Assembly (NCBI GenBank): GCA_017406005.1
Contig: JAFQZI010000081.1
Coordinates: 1 to 53,075 of the forward strand
DNA: 53,075 nt
Source of the DNA: Oscillospiraceae bacterium
GTDB taxonomy: Bacteria > Bacillota > Clostridia > Oscillospirales > Oscillospiraceae
Direction: 5' to 3'
In this document: positions 1-8,257 of the stretch, in pieces
How positions within the stretch are numbered: position 1 is the stretch's first letter
Layout of the letters: each line of letters opens with the position of its first letter
Made by a program: the position numbers and the translations under genes
The notes under the pieces: generated by a model
What the model was told of the DNA's origin: nothing
Database searches by the model: none
Seen by the model: only the letters and a program-made list of their open reading frames with translations

Positions 1-1581
1 GAAATCAACGCGGCCGGCAACAACATCGGCCAGGCCTTCTTCTCCCGTATGCGTAACTACCGTGACGACGAGTATGGCCCGCAGTCCTTCGAGAACCGTG
101 CCCGCTTTGTCTCCGAGATCATCCAGGGCATCAAGAAAGAATGCGGGGAGGACTTTATTGTCCAGGTTCTGATCAACGTCATTGAAGAGAACGACGTGGA
201 CATGGGAGACAGCACCCTCTCCACCACCGTAGAAGAAAACTGCCAGATCTGCAAAATGCTGGAAGAAGCCGGCGCAAACAGCCTGCATCTCCGCCTCGGG
301 CCTCTTGGCCGCCATATCTGCCAGTTTGCGTCCGAGCTCTACTTTACGGGCTACGGCATCGAAGGCACCACCGGCTACGGTACGCAGTTTGACTTCAGCC
401 GTCACTGGCAGGGCAAGCTGGTTGCCAACCACTCCGGCTGCGGCCTGCTGCTCAACATCGTGCAGGAAGTCAAACAGGCTGTCAGCATCCCCTGCGGCGG
501 CGTAACCTACATGGATCCCGCCCATGCTCCGAAGATGTTCGACGATGCCATTGCCGAAGGCAAGCTGGACTTCATGATGATGACGCGCTCCCTCTGCTGC
601 GAGCCCGAGTATGTCAACAAGCTGCGCGAAGGCCGTATCGACGAGATCGCCCCCTGCACCCGCTGCCTGCACTGCCACTTTGACTATGACGAAGAGGGCA
701 AGACCTATGAGCACTGCCGTGTCAATGCAACCACCCAGCGTGCCTATCGTGAGCTCATGCCTGAGGGCCCGGTTCCCCTCCCCGCAACGGGCGACAAGAA
801 GGTCATGGTCGTCGGCGGCGGCCCGGCCGGCCTCGAAGCTGCCCGCATCGCGGCAGAACGCGGCTACGACGTGACCCTGTACGAAAAGAACGGCTATCTG
901 GGCGGCCTGCTCCCGTTTGCTTCCGTCATCAAGGGGCCGCATGAGAATCTGGACGATTTCCTTGCCTACCTGAAACGGCAGCAGGAAGTAAAGGGAGTCA
1001 AGGTTGTCACCGGCCAGACGGTGGATCAGGACTTCATCAAAGCCGAGGCACCGGATGTGGTGATCCTTGCAGTCGGCGGTGTGCGTGATACTCTCGGCCT
1101 CGAGTCCACCGAAGGCACGAAAGTGATGCCGATCAGCGATGTTTACAACGCCAGCCGCGCCGGTCAGGAGGTCGTCATCGTTGGCGGTAACTGCCAGGCA
1201 GTGGATATGGCACAGTTCCTCAACGCCCACGGCAAGCATGTCACCATCGTGAGCCCGGAGGGCAAGGACAAGCTGGATAAGGGCCAGTCCTCCTGGGTGA
1301 AGACGTTTACCCTGCCGATGCTCTACACCCGCGGCACCCGCCTGTGGCCGAATGCCGAGATCGTCAAGGTCGGAGACGGAACCGTCACCATCCACGGCGA
1401 GACCGGCGTGGATATGACCATCGCGTGCGACACCGTCATTGAAGCAATGGATATGCTGCCCAATACCTCCCTCGCCGAAGGGCTGGACGGCATCGAGGTC
1501 TACTGCGTCGGTGACTGCGCAAAGCCGTGGAACATTGCAGAGGCAATCGCATCCGGCAACCTGACAGCAAGAAAGATCTGA
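1..1581 (+). CDS. NADH:flavin oxidoreductase / 2,4-dienoyl-CoA-reductase-like enoate reductase, 5' truncated by window edge
   Basis: The frame is open from base 1, so this is the C-terminal 526 residues of a larger protein; family members are usually about 640-680 residues. The visible part starts inside the FMN-binding TIM barrel (the DEYG and ENRARF signature around codons 21-30). It continues with a cysteine cluster at bases 655, 664, 673 and 715 (CTRCLHC, then a fourth Cys in HCRVN), as expected for the [4Fe-4S] site of this family. The last part is a two-dinucleotide-fold domain with GGGPAGLEAA for FAD and VIVGGNCQAVDMAQ for NAD(P)H. Family knowledge: these cytosolic enzymes reduce activated C=C bonds such as enoates, dienoyl-CoAs or bile-acid intermediates, passing electrons from NAD(P)H via FAD and Fe-S to FMN. 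The Cys spacing (x2, x2, x13) differs from the usual x2, x3, x11, so the exact substrate cannot be named. A strong terminator follows. Confidence 0.9.
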   Translation, partial: EINAAGNNIGQAFFSRMRNYRDDEYGPQSFENRARFVSEIIQGIKKECGEDFIVQVLINVIEENDVDMGDSTLSTTVEENCQICKMLEEAGANSLHLRLGPLGRHICQFASELYFTGYGIEGTTGYGTQFDFSRHWQGKLVANHSGCGLLLNIVQEVKQAVSIPCGGVTYMDPAHAPKMFDDAIAEGKLDFMMMTRSLCCEPEYVNKLREGRIDEIAPCTRCLHCHFDYDEEGKTYEHCRVNATTQRAYRELMPEGPVPLPATGDKKVMVVGGGPAGLEAARIAAERGYDVTLYEKNGYLGGLLPFASVIKGPHENLDDFLAYLKRQQEVKGVKVVTGQTVDQDFIKAEAPDVVILAVGGVRDTLGLESTEGTKVMPISDVYNASRAGQEVVIVGGNCQAVDMAQFLNAHGKHVTIVSPEGKDKLDKGQSSWVKTFTLPMLYTRGTRLWPNAEIVKVGDGTVTIHGETGVDMTIACDTVIEAMDMLPNTSLAEGLDGIEVYCVGDCAKPWNIAEAIASGNLTARKI

Positions 1582-1597
1582 TCATAAACCTGTTTGC

Positions 1598-1636
1598 GGA
1601 TACGGCAGAGCATCTCTGCCGTATCCTTTCCTGTTT
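1598..1636 (+). terminator. Rho-independent terminator after the enoate reductase gene
   Basis: A perfect 13-bp stem (GGATACGGCAGAG, 1598-1610, with its complement at 1614-1626) has a CAT loop and is followed by TTTCCTGTTTT. It separates the reductase from the next flavoprotein gene. Confidence 0.85.
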
Positions 1637-1663
1637 TCATCAAGAATGGAGGATTACTTTCAC

Positions 1664-3871
1664 ATGACACGTAAAATACTATCTCTGCTTCTCAGCCTCT
1701 GCCTGATGCTGTCCCTCGCATCTTTCAGCTTCGCAGAGGGCGCCTTCACTCCGGGCGAGTATGAGGCTACTTCTCAGGGCTTTGGCGGAGCTGTTGCGGT
1801 GAAGCTCACCGTGGACGGCGAAAAGGTCACAGCTGCAGAAGTCAGCGGCCCGAATGAGACGCCGGCCATTGGTGGCCAGGCCCTTGAGCAGTTTAAAACT
1901 CGCCTCATCGGCATCACCTCGGCTGACGAAGTGGATGCGGTTTCCGGGGCAACCTTTACCTCCACCGGCGTCAAGATGGCTGTGGCAGACTGCCTGGCTC
2001 AGGCGCAGGGGAGCGCTGTCGATGAGGCAGCACCTCTGACCGACGGCACCTATTCCGGCGAGGGCTTCGGCTTTAATCTGACTATCCGCGTCCCCATTAC
2101 GGTAGAAGTGCAGGACGGCAAGCTTGCCGCCGTCACCGTCGGGGAGAACGGAGAGACCAACGGCTTCATCCAGACGGTGGTCAACACCTTTATCCCGCGC
2201 GTGATCGAAAGCCAGAGCCTGGCTGTTGACGCCATCACCGGCGCGACTGCGACTTCGAACGGCATCCGCCAGGGGATCGTCAATGCCCTGACCGACGCCG
2301 GGATGGACCTCTCCGGGATGTACACCCCGATCCCGAAGGTAAATGCCGCCGAATCCTATGAGACCGACATCCTGGTCGTCGGTATGGGTTCTTCCGGCAC
2401 CACAGCCGCTCTTGCAGCGGCGGAATCCGGCGTTTCGGTGCTTGCCATCGACAAGGCGGCGAAGTGGGGCGGCACCGGCGCAACGACTTCCGGCCCGGCC
2501 AACGTCAATGCCCCGAGCCAGGTGGCAGCCGAGATCGTTGACTGGAAAGACCCGATCCAGGGCACCCACACCAAAGCCCCCGGCGAAAAGCTGGTGGATG
2601 CCGATGCCCTCTATGAGACCTGGTGTGACTATACCACCATCGACGGCGTGCAGGGCGCAAAGCCGGAACTGATCTCCAAGGTCGTCTATGAATCCGGCGA
2701 GACGTGCGACTGGCTCGAGAGCTACGGCTTCGCCTTTGGCCCGGCAGTCGGCTTTGTCGGCGGCAAATGGGCTATCTTCTCCTCTTATATCGGCAACAAG
2801 GCCCTGACGGAAGACTACTTTGCCTCCGCCTATGCAAAGTATGTGGAGATGGGCGGCAAGTACATGCTCGAAACCGAAGCGACCGACCTGATCTTTGAAG
2901 ACGGCAAATGCGTCGGTGTCAAGGCTGTCAAGGCCGACGGAACCGATGTCACCATCCATGCCAAGGCGGTTCTCTGCTGCTCTGGCGGCTATGCGGGCAG
3001 CGAGGAACTCCAGCGGAAGTTCACCGGCGATGCCTACAAGCTCTACGGCATGTACACCAACGACGGCAAGATGATCGCCTCCGCCGTGGCAAACGGCGCC
3101 GCCACCTACAGCATCGGCATTTACCCGATGTCCCACTTTGTGGCTCCCAGCCAAATCACCACGAAGTTCTCCTTCGCCGACAATGACATTCCTTACGGCC
3201 TCATCTGCACGGCCGAGGGCATGGCCGTCAACCGCGAGGGCAACCGCTTCATCGATGAGTCCAGCATCTCCATGGAAGCCTTCTACCAGGGCAGCAAATT
3301 CTTCTACGTCTATTCCGCCGACCAGATTGACGTGCTCCGTGAGAAGGGCCTGAGTGCCAACGCCTCGGGCAGATACCTCTCCCAGGGCGGTATCGTGGCG
3401 GATACGCCTCTCACCAACATCGATGCCGTGATCGACAACGGTGTTAGGGAAGGCTTCATCTACAAGGCTGCCACGCTGGATGAGCTGGCTTCTCAGCTCG
3501 GCGTTCCGGCCGAGAACCTGAAGGCCTCCGTCGCCGGCTACAATCCGGAAGGGGATGCCTTCGGCAAGGATCCCGCCAAGTTCGAGCGCCTCGGCAGAGT
3601 GTCCGAAGATGCCGCCTACTATGTGGCCTTCACCGGCTGCCCGTATATCTACAGCACCTGCGGCGGCCTGGATGTCAACGAGAACTTCCAGGTGCTCGAT
3701 ACCAACGGCGAGATAATCCCCGGCCTGTTCGCCTGCGGCACCGACAGCATGGGCGTCCTCTTCAACGAGAACAAGGCCTACACCAACTACGGCGGCTGCG
3801 CCCAGGGCTACTGCTTCGTCTCCGGCCGTGATGCGGGCACCTTCGCCGCACAGCAGATCCTCGCCGGCTGA
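1664..3871 (+). CDS. Secreted FMN-binding / fumarate-reductase-type flavoprotein (extracellular reductase)
   Basis: Start: an in-frame ATG at 1646 overlaps the ribosome binding site itself (GGAGG, 1648-1652), so ATG 1664 is preferred; it gives 735 residues and a clean Sec signal peptide (MTRKILSLLL... ending SFSFA at about residue 24). There is no lipobox. Two consecutive FMN_bind domains follow (about residues 28-112 and 124-212), each with an ApbE flavinylation-type motif (SGATFTS near residue 94, TGATATS near residue 192). Then comes a FAD domain beginning DILVVGMGSSG (about 235) and running to the C-terminal GTDSMGV/YGGCAQGY region. Architecture and length match the Gram-positive extracellular reductases related to urocanate and fumarate reductases, which receive electrons from a membrane flavin chain. 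Inference: a respiratory reductase for a small unsaturated acceptor. The acceptor, the ApbE enzyme and the electron-donating membrane module are not visible here. Confidence 0.88.
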   Translation: MTRKILSLLLSLCLMLSLASFSFAEGAFTPGEYEATSQGFGGAVAVKLTVDGEKVTAAEVSGPNETPAIGGQALEQFKTRLIGITSADEVDAVSGATFTSTGVKMAVADCLAQAQGSAVDEAAPLTDGTYSGEGFGFNLTIRVPITVEVQDGKLAAVTVGENGETNGFIQTVVNTFIPRVIESQSLAVDAITGATATSNGIRQGIVNALTDAGMDLSGMYTPIPKVNAAESYETDILVVGMGSSGTTAALAAAESGVSVLAIDKAAKWGGTGATTSGPANVNAPSQVAAEIVDWKDPIQGTHTKAPGEKLVDADALYETWCDYTTIDGVQGAKPELISKVVYESGETCDWLESYGFAFGPAVGFVGGKWAIFSSYIGNKALTEDYFASAYAKYVEMGGKYMLETEATDLIFEDGKCVGVKAVKADGTDVTIHAKAVLCCSGGYAGSEELQRKFTGDAYKLYGMYTNDGKMIASAVANGAATYSIGIYPMSHFVAPSQITTKFSFADNDIPYGLICTAEGMAVNREGNRFIDESSISMEAFYQGSKFFYVYSADQIDVLREKGLSANASGRYLSQGGIVADTPLTNIDAVIDNGVREGFIYKAATLDELASQLGVPAENLKASVAGYNPEGDAFGKDPAKFERLGRVSEDAAYYVAFTGCPYIYSTCGGLDVNENFQVLDTNGEIIPGLFACGTDSMGVLFNENKAYTNYGGCAQGYCFVSGRDAGTFAAQQILAG

Positions 3872-3949
3872 TCCCATCGCGAATCGTCTCAGATTTCCAC
3901 CCTTCTATGCTCGCAAGCAAATACGCAGTCCTAAATATACCTTATATAA

Positions 3950-3986
3950 CCTTCCCCTCATGGGGAAGGGGGACCGCGTAAGCGGT
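3950..3986. repeat. Two adjacent small hairpins, REP-like intergenic element
   Basis: CCTTCCCC-TCAT-GGGGAAGG (3950-3969) is directly followed by ACCGC-GTAA-GCGGT (3973-3986), then GGATGAGGTG. From memory, closely similar 'cttcccc...ggggaagg...' modules recur in many Clostridia genomes. Only one copy is in this window, so repetition cannot be shown from the sequence alone. Confidence 0.5.
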
Positions 3987-4024
3987 GGATGAGGTGTTTC
4001 AGAAGTGATGGACCAATTCATTTT

Positions 4025-4051
4025 GCGGATGGCGTTTGCCATCCGCTTTTT
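4025..4051 (+). terminator. Rho-independent terminator upstream of the acetate kinase-like gene
   Basis: A perfect 9-bp stem (GCGGATGGC / GCCATCCGC) with a GTTT loop is followed by five T. It ends transcripts from the flavoprotein gene just before the next promoter. Confidence 0.85.
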
Positions 4052-4061
4052 CTGCCCCTGA

Positions 4062-4090
4062 TTGACAAAGCCTGCCCGATTCGATAGAAT
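4062..4090 (+). promoter_or_regulatory. Sigma-A promoter for the kinase-pcp operon
   Basis: -35 TTGACA (4062-4067), a 17-bp spacer, and -10 TAGAAT (4085-4090). The start codon of the kinase gene is 38 bp further on, preceded by AGGAGG. Confidence 0.8.
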
Positions 4091-4128
4091 AACCGGAGAG
4101 AAAAAAGATCCTGTGAGGAGGGAGAATC

Positions 4129-5316
4129 ATGCTGATTCTTGTTTGCAACGTCGGCAGCACCTCGCTCAAATACAAGTTGTTCAATATGCCGGACGAGACC
4201 ATTCTCGTCGAGGCAAAAACCGAACGGGTCGGCCGTACAGACGCGATTTTCACCTACCGAAACCACTGCAGCGGTTATTCCGAAAAGCTTGAAAACCTGG
4301 CCATTCCGGACTATGCCGCCGGCATCCGGCTTTTTCTCGGCTATCTGCTCGGCGAAGAGAGCGGGTACTGCAGAGAGATCACGGAGCTTGAGGCCATCGG
4401 CTTCAAAACCGTCCTTGCAAAAGACTATTACGGCGTGCATGAGCTGACCGAAGAAGTCCTTCAGGCAATGGAGGCTTATAACGAAGTGGCTCCTGCGCAC
4501 AACCCGCCGTATATTCAGGCCATCCGCGTCTTCCGGGAGATCCTGCCAGACCGGCTGATGGTCGGTTGCTTTGAAACGGCTTTCCATCAGACCATTCCGC
4601 TCTCCCGCAGGCTCTATGCCGTCCCGTACGAATGGTATGAGCAATACGGCATCCAGCGCTTCGGCTATCACGGGGCCAGCCACGGGTATATCGCCCGGCA
4701 GATCGCCGCAAAGGCGGGGGAGACGTACAAACTCATCTCCTGCCATCTGGGCGGCAGCGGGTCCCTCTGTGCCATCGAAAATGGGAAGTCCGTCGACACC
4801 TCTTTCGGCTTCTCCCTCCAGACGGGCATTCCCCACGCCAACCGCAGCGGTGACCTGGACGCCTACATCATCCCCTTCCTCCTCAGCCGCGGCATGCCGA
4901 TGGACGAGATCCTCCGCGGGATCGACAAAAACGGCGGTCTCCTGGGGATTTCCGGTGTCAGCAACGACCTGCGTGACATTCAGGCAGCAGCCGACCGGGG
5001 CAATGAAAGAGCCGCCCTGGCGATCGACGCCTACTGCGGCGCAATTGTGAAATACATCGGCGCCTTTTATGCGGAGCTCGGCGGCCTGGATTATCTTGTG
5101 TTCACCGGCGGCATCGGGGAGAATTCCGCCCCCGTCCGTGAAAAAGTCTGTTCCGCCCTTGCGCACCTGGGCATTGCGTTTGACCCCGCACGCAACGCCT
5201 CCGCCCGCGGCGAAGCCCTTCTCTCCGCTGGGGATTCCCGCGTAAAGGTCTATGTGATCCCGACCAATGAGGAAGTCGGCATCGCGCAGACGATTTATGA
5301 GAGGAGCAAACCATGA
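4129..5316 (+). CDS. Acetate/propionate-kinase family protein, divergent paralogue
   Basis: The 395-residue length and the ASKHA-fold motifs identify the acetate kinase family: N7-x-G-S10-T-S12-L-K14 at the N-terminus, AHNPPY (H124), [10 protein letters not shown] (148-157), YHGASH (H181), CHLGGSGS with SVDTSFGF (205-228), NRSGD (R239) and FTGGIGENS. Several residues conserved in true acetate kinases are changed. The GHRVVHGG loop carrying the substrate arginine reads GFKTVLAKD (K93), the catalytic Asp of FDTAFH is Glu149, and GNGAS is GGSGS. Inference: an acyl-phosphate/ADP phosphotransferase with a different acyl substrate, or altered activity; no phosphotransacetylase is adjacent. The start ATG 4129 follows AGGAGG, and the stop overlaps the next start (ATGA), so it is translationally coupled to the pyroglutamyl peptidase gene. 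Confidence 0.85.
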   Translation: MLILVCNVGSTSLKYKLFNMPDETILVEAKTERVGRTDAIFTYRNHCSGYSEKLENLAIPDYAAGIRLFLGYLLGEESGYCREITELEAIGFKTVLAKDYYGVHELTEEVLQAMEAYNEVAPAHNPPYIQAIRVFREILPDRLMVGCFETAFHQTIPLSRRLYAVPYEWYEQYGIQRFGYHGASHGYIARQIAAKAGETYKLISCHLGGSGSLCAIENGKSVDTSFGFSLQTGIPHANRSGDLDAYIIPFLLSRGMPMDEILRGIDKNGGLLGISGVSNDLRDIQAAADRGNERAALAIDAYCGAIVKYIGAFYAELGGLDYLVFTGGIGENSAPVREKVCSALAHLGIAFDPARNASARGEALLSAGDSRVKVYVIPTNEEVGIAQTIYERSKP

Positions 5317-5921
5317 AAATCCTGATCACAGCCTTTGAGCCCTTCGGCGGCGAGCCCGTCAACCCCGCGCAGGAAGCCGTCGCCCTGGTGCCGGATGAAA
5401 TTGCCGGGGCACAGATCGTAAAGTACACGGTGCCGGTGGTCTTCGGCATGGCTATTGAAACCGTCTGCACCGCCATTGACCGGGAAGAGCCGGACGCGGT
5501 GCTCTGCATCGGCCAGGCAGGCGGCCGGTTCCATCTGACGCCGGAGCGTGTCGCCATCAACATCGATGATGCCCGGATCCCGGACAACGAGGGCAACCAG
5601 CCCGTCGATCAGCCGATTGCCTCTGATGGGGCTTCCGCGTATTTTGCAACCCTCCCGATCAAAGCCATGGTCGAGGCCATTCAGAGAGCGGGCGTCCCGG
5701 CAAGCATTTCCAACACCGCCGGAACCTATGTCTGCAACCACCTGATGTACGGGGTCCTGCATCACCTCGCCCGCTTCCGCCCGGAGGTGCCCGGCGGGTT
5801 TATGCACGTGCCCTACCTGCACGAGCAGGTGAAGGACAAGCCCAACACCCCGAGCCTTTCGGTCTCCGAGATCGCCGCCGGCATCGAAGCCGCACTGGAA
5901 GCGATTATCGCAAACGGATAA
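5313..5921 (+). CDS. pcp: Pyroglutamyl-peptidase I
   Basis: The 202-residue protein has the family signature throughout: ITAFEPFGG near the start, LCIGQAGGR, the catalytic cysteine in [15 protein letters not shown] (C144 region), and the catalytic histidine in [11 protein letters not shown]. The enzyme removes N-terminal pyroglutamate from peptides in the cytosol (peptidase C15). It begins four bases inside the kinase gene (ATGA overlap), so the two form an operon. A symmetrical terminator follows. Confidence 0.95.
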   Translation: MKILITAFEPFGGEPVNPAQEAVALVPDEIAGAQIVKYTVPVVFGMAIETVCTAIDREEPDAVLCIGQAGGRFHLTPERVAINIDDARIPDNEGNQPVDQPIASDGASAYFATLPIKAMVEAIQRAGVPASISNTAGTYVCNHLMYGVLHHLARFRPEVPGGFMHVPYLHEQVKDKPNTPSLSVSEIAAGIEAALEAIIANG

Positions 5922-5960
5922 TCTGGGCTCTCCTTTACAACAGAGTTCGTGAGAAATGCA

Positions 5961-5984
5961 AAACGCCGGCAGCCGCCGGCGTTT
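5961..5984. terminator. Bidirectional terminator between convergent genes
   Basis: A perfect 10-bp stem (AAACGCCGGC, 5961-5970, with its complement at 5975-5984) has the loop AGCC. It lies between pcp (+) and the secreted protein gene (-). Confidence 0.8.
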
Positions 5985-6000
5985 GTCGTTTTCGGTTGTG

Positions 6001-7020
6001 TTATGCGTCTATCCCGAAGAACGCGACTTTCCACCCATCCGGGCTGTTGGATTCTTTGATGAACTCCATGCACAGATAGATAAAGCTGTCCTTTGTCTGC
6101 GGGTTTACGAATTCCGCCTCTATCGTCCTTGTGGTGCCGATTTCTTCCTTGTTTGCAACATGTTCCAGGCCTTTGAGGCGGAAATTTGACGCCTGCCTTG
6201 CGTAAAAGAGATCCCTGGGATAAGAATAGGGATCTGTGAGCATCCCAGCAATCACATCCGGTCTGCCTGCAAAATAGGCATCCGCAAATTTGTTGGCAAG
6301 CGCTTCCAGCGTTGCCCTGTCGCCGTTCTCTTCCCCGGCTCTCCGTTCCTCCGTAACGGCATTCAGCTGCTCTTCCGCGCCGGGCGCCATCATCGTGATC
6401 CGTACGTGGCTGTAATTGAGAGCGCCGACCACTTTTTTCAGCGAAGCACCGAGCATCGCGCCTTCCCCGTTGATCCAGCAGACGCCCGCTTCATCCTCCA
6501 TCGGATTCTCACCGTACTGCGCTTTCAGCTTGGCAAGCAGATCTTCATAGATCTCCGCTGCATTTTCTGCATGGATCCAGAACTCCGCCAGATAAAGCCG
6601 GGCAGCCCGGCTCTCTTTGTGCTGGCTGATCTCAAAGTCCGGTTCAACAAAAATATGCATCATGCACTGGTCGACATGATATCCGAACAGTTCCAGATCG
6701 GTATGATCAAAAAAGATGCTCCCGCCGCAATTCTTTTCACTGGTAGAAACATAAGCGGAATCGTTTCGGTAAATATTCCAGTGGGGAGAAATGCTTGCTC
6801 CCAGACCAATCATATCGGTCTTGCTGCCTAAATCAGTAGGCAGTCCGTTTTCCTCAGCCGCACGGATAAGCGCCTCATAATCGCAATACCATTCAAACCC
6901 GGGCAGAAGGATCTCCGCATCCGTGTTTGCCTCCGGCAGAGGTACTTCTTTCGCCAGCGCTGCAGAACACGGCAGCAAAAAGCATACGCAAAGCATCGCA
7001 ATAATCAGTTTTTTCATCAT
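6001..7020 (-). CDS. Secreted protein of unknown function, 339 aa
   Basis: I do not recognise a named family. The protein starts with a clear signal peptide (MMKKLIIAMLCVCFLLPCSAALA, cleavage before KEVPLPE). The mature part has a repetitive-free N-terminal region of about 200 residues. The C-terminal region of about 100 residues (from NKFADAYFAGRPDVIAGMLT to the end) looks like an NTF2-like or DUF4829-like fold, as seen in other small exported clostridial proteins; that is a guess from pattern only. AGGAGG stands 9-10 bases before the ATG at 7020; a second ATG follows immediately. It is transcribed alone and ends at the bidirectional terminator. It resembles the gene at 8258-9307 in signal peptide style but not in the mature sequence. 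Confidence 0.75.
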   Translation of the reverse strand: MMKKLIIAMLCVCFLLPCSAALAKEVPLPEANTDAEILLPGFEWYCDYEALIRAAEENGLPTDLGSKTDMIGLGASISPHWNIYRNDSAYVSTSEKNCGGSIFFDHTDLELFGYHVDQCMMHIFVEPDFEISQHKESRAARLYLAEFWIHAENAAEIYEDLLAKLKAQYGENPMEDEAGVCWINGEGAMLGASLKKVVGALNYSHVRITMMAPGAEEQLNAVTEERRAGEENGDRATLEALANKFADAYFAGRPDVIAGMLTDPYSYPRDLFYARQASNFRLKGLEHVANKEEIGTTRTIEAEFVNPQTKDSFIYLCMEFIKESNSPDGWKVAFFGIDA

Positions 7021-7109
7021 CGTGTTTCTTCCTCCTGTTTTACTGTCACAATACTATCACACCCGGAACCGAAAAACAATCAAAAGTCCTGCGCTTCTCT
7101 ACCACGGGG

Positions 7110-7139
7110 TTGTCACATGCCGCAGAGTTCTGCTATAAT
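7110..7139 (+). promoter_or_regulatory. Sigma-A promoter for DUF1349-DUF1801 gene pair
   Basis: -35 TTGTCA (7110-7115), an 18-bp spacer, and -10 TATAAT (7134-7139). AAGGAGA follows at 7157, before ATG 7172. Confidence 0.7.
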
Positions 7140-7171
7140 GCATCCAGCAATCTGCAAAGGAGACAGAGAAC

Positions 7172-7771
7172 ATGACTTTTGAAAACCCGACCTGGACAAG
7201 AGAGCCCGCTGACTTCCTGATCCGGCCGGACCGCATCGAAATCACAACCGCCCCGCATACCGACCTCTGGCAGCGCACCTATTACCATTTCCGTAACGAC
7301 AATGCGCCGGTGCTTCAGATGGAGACGGACGAGAAGTCCTTCTCCTTCATCGTGAAAACGGATTTCACCGGGAGCCATCACCGTTTCGACCAGTGCGGCA
7401 TCGTGATGTATCTGGATTCCGAAAACTGGCTGAAAGGCTCCGTCGAGTACGAGAATGAAACCTTCCAGCATCTCGGCTCCGTGGTGACCAATCATGGCTA
7501 TTCCGATTGGGCCACCACTGCCATCCCGGCGGACGTAAAGGTAATGTGGTACCGGTTCAGCCGGCGGGAAGACGATTACTGCATCGAATGTTCCCCTGAC
7601 GGCGAGGCCTTCACCCAGATGCGTGTCTGCCACATGTGGGAAGGCGCAGGCCGGATCCGCTTCGGCATCTATGCCTGCAGCCCGGAGGATTCCGGCTTCA
7701 AAGCCGTCTTTACGGATATGAAAGTGACCGACTGTGCCTGGAAGGCCCATGACGGCCAGCAGCCGGATTAA
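7172..7771 (+). CDS. DUF1349 domain protein (concanavalin-like fold), 199 aa
   Basis: The whole protein matches the DUF1349 pattern: an N-terminal strand set, then FHFRND-like and QCGIVMYLDSENWLKGSVEYEN, SVVTNHGYSDW, WYRFSRREDDYCIE and a final GIYACSPEDSGFKAVFTDMKV. Proteins of this family have a jelly-roll like that of glucan-binding modules but are often cytosolic with no proven activity. No signal peptide is present here. It is preceded by its own promoter and AAGGAGA. The next gene begins 16 bases after its stop, so the two are probably co-transcribed. Confidence 0.85.
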   Translation: MTFENPTWTREPADFLIRPDRIEITTAPHTDLWQRTYYHFRNDNAPVLQMETDEKSFSFIVKTDFTGSHHRFDQCGIVMYLDSENWLKGSVEYENETFQHLGSVVTNHGYSDWATTAIPADVKVMWYRFSRREDDYCIECSPDGEAFTQMRVCHMWEGAGRIRFGIYACSPEDSGFKAVFTDMKVTDCAWKAHDGQQPD

Positions 7772-7787
7772 CGAGAGGCGCACTGCA

Positions 7788-8126
7788 ATGCTGACGATTC
7801 CGGATTACATAGCCGAACAGGACCCTGCCATTCAGCCCCGGCTGAACACCATTTACGATACCATCTGCGCAGCAATCCCGGATGCCGAGGAGCGTCTCTC
7901 CTGGGGGATGCCAACTTTCTGGAAAGGCCGGAATATCATCCATTTCGCAACAGCAAAAAAGCATATCGGCCTGTATCCCGGGCCGGATGCCGTGGAGGCC
8001 TTCGCGGAGAGTCTGGCGGAGTACAAAACCAGCAAAGGGGCAATTCAGCTGCCCAACAACAGGGACCTTCCACTCCAGCTGATAGCGGATATCGCCCGCT
8101 GGAGCTATGAGACGAATAAAAAATAG
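7788..8126 (+). CDS. DUF1801 / YdhG-like (iron-chaperone-fold) protein, 112 aa
   Basis: The core ERLSWGMPTFWKGRNIIHFATAKKHIGLYPGP followed by YKTSKGAIQLP is typical of the DUF1801 family, whose fold resembles frataxin. Some members are annotated as iron chaperones, but the function is not established. The open frame extends upstream to 7734, but ATG 7788 begins at the conserved N-terminus and has GAGAGG about 9 bases before it. It lies directly behind the DUF1349 gene and ends at a terminator (8169-8201). Confidence 0.85.
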   Translation: MLTIPDYIAEQDPAIQPRLNTIYDTICAAIPDAEERLSWGMPTFWKGRNIIHFATAKKHIGLYPGPDAVEAFAESLAEYKTSKGAIQLPNNRDLPLQLIADIARWSYETNKK

Positions 8127-8168
8127 CGGACAGGCAGAGATCGTCCTCTGCCGGATATGACGCAAAAG

Positions 8169-8201
8169 CCGGGCGGTTTTTATTAATCGCCCGGTATTTT
8201 T
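8169..8201 (+). terminator. Rho-independent terminator
   Basis: Stem CCGGGCG (8169-8175) with CGCCCGG (8188-8194), then TATTTTT. Confidence 0.8.
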
Positions 8202-8257
8202 AGTTTGCTTTCGAGAAGGGCAGCGGAGAGGGGATATATTAACGATACCGGAATCAG

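Noticed and set aside
1679-3877. A 732-codon open frame on the minus strand across the flavoprotein gene
   Set aside because: It is the antisense shadow of a GC-rich gene with a strong third-position bias; the plus-strand protein has signal peptide, domains and a ribosome site, and the antisense frame has none.
3908-3921. GCTCGCAAGC as a fifth copy of the palindromic element
   Set aside because: It shares only a short GC-rich word; no core partner, tail or terminal repeat is present.
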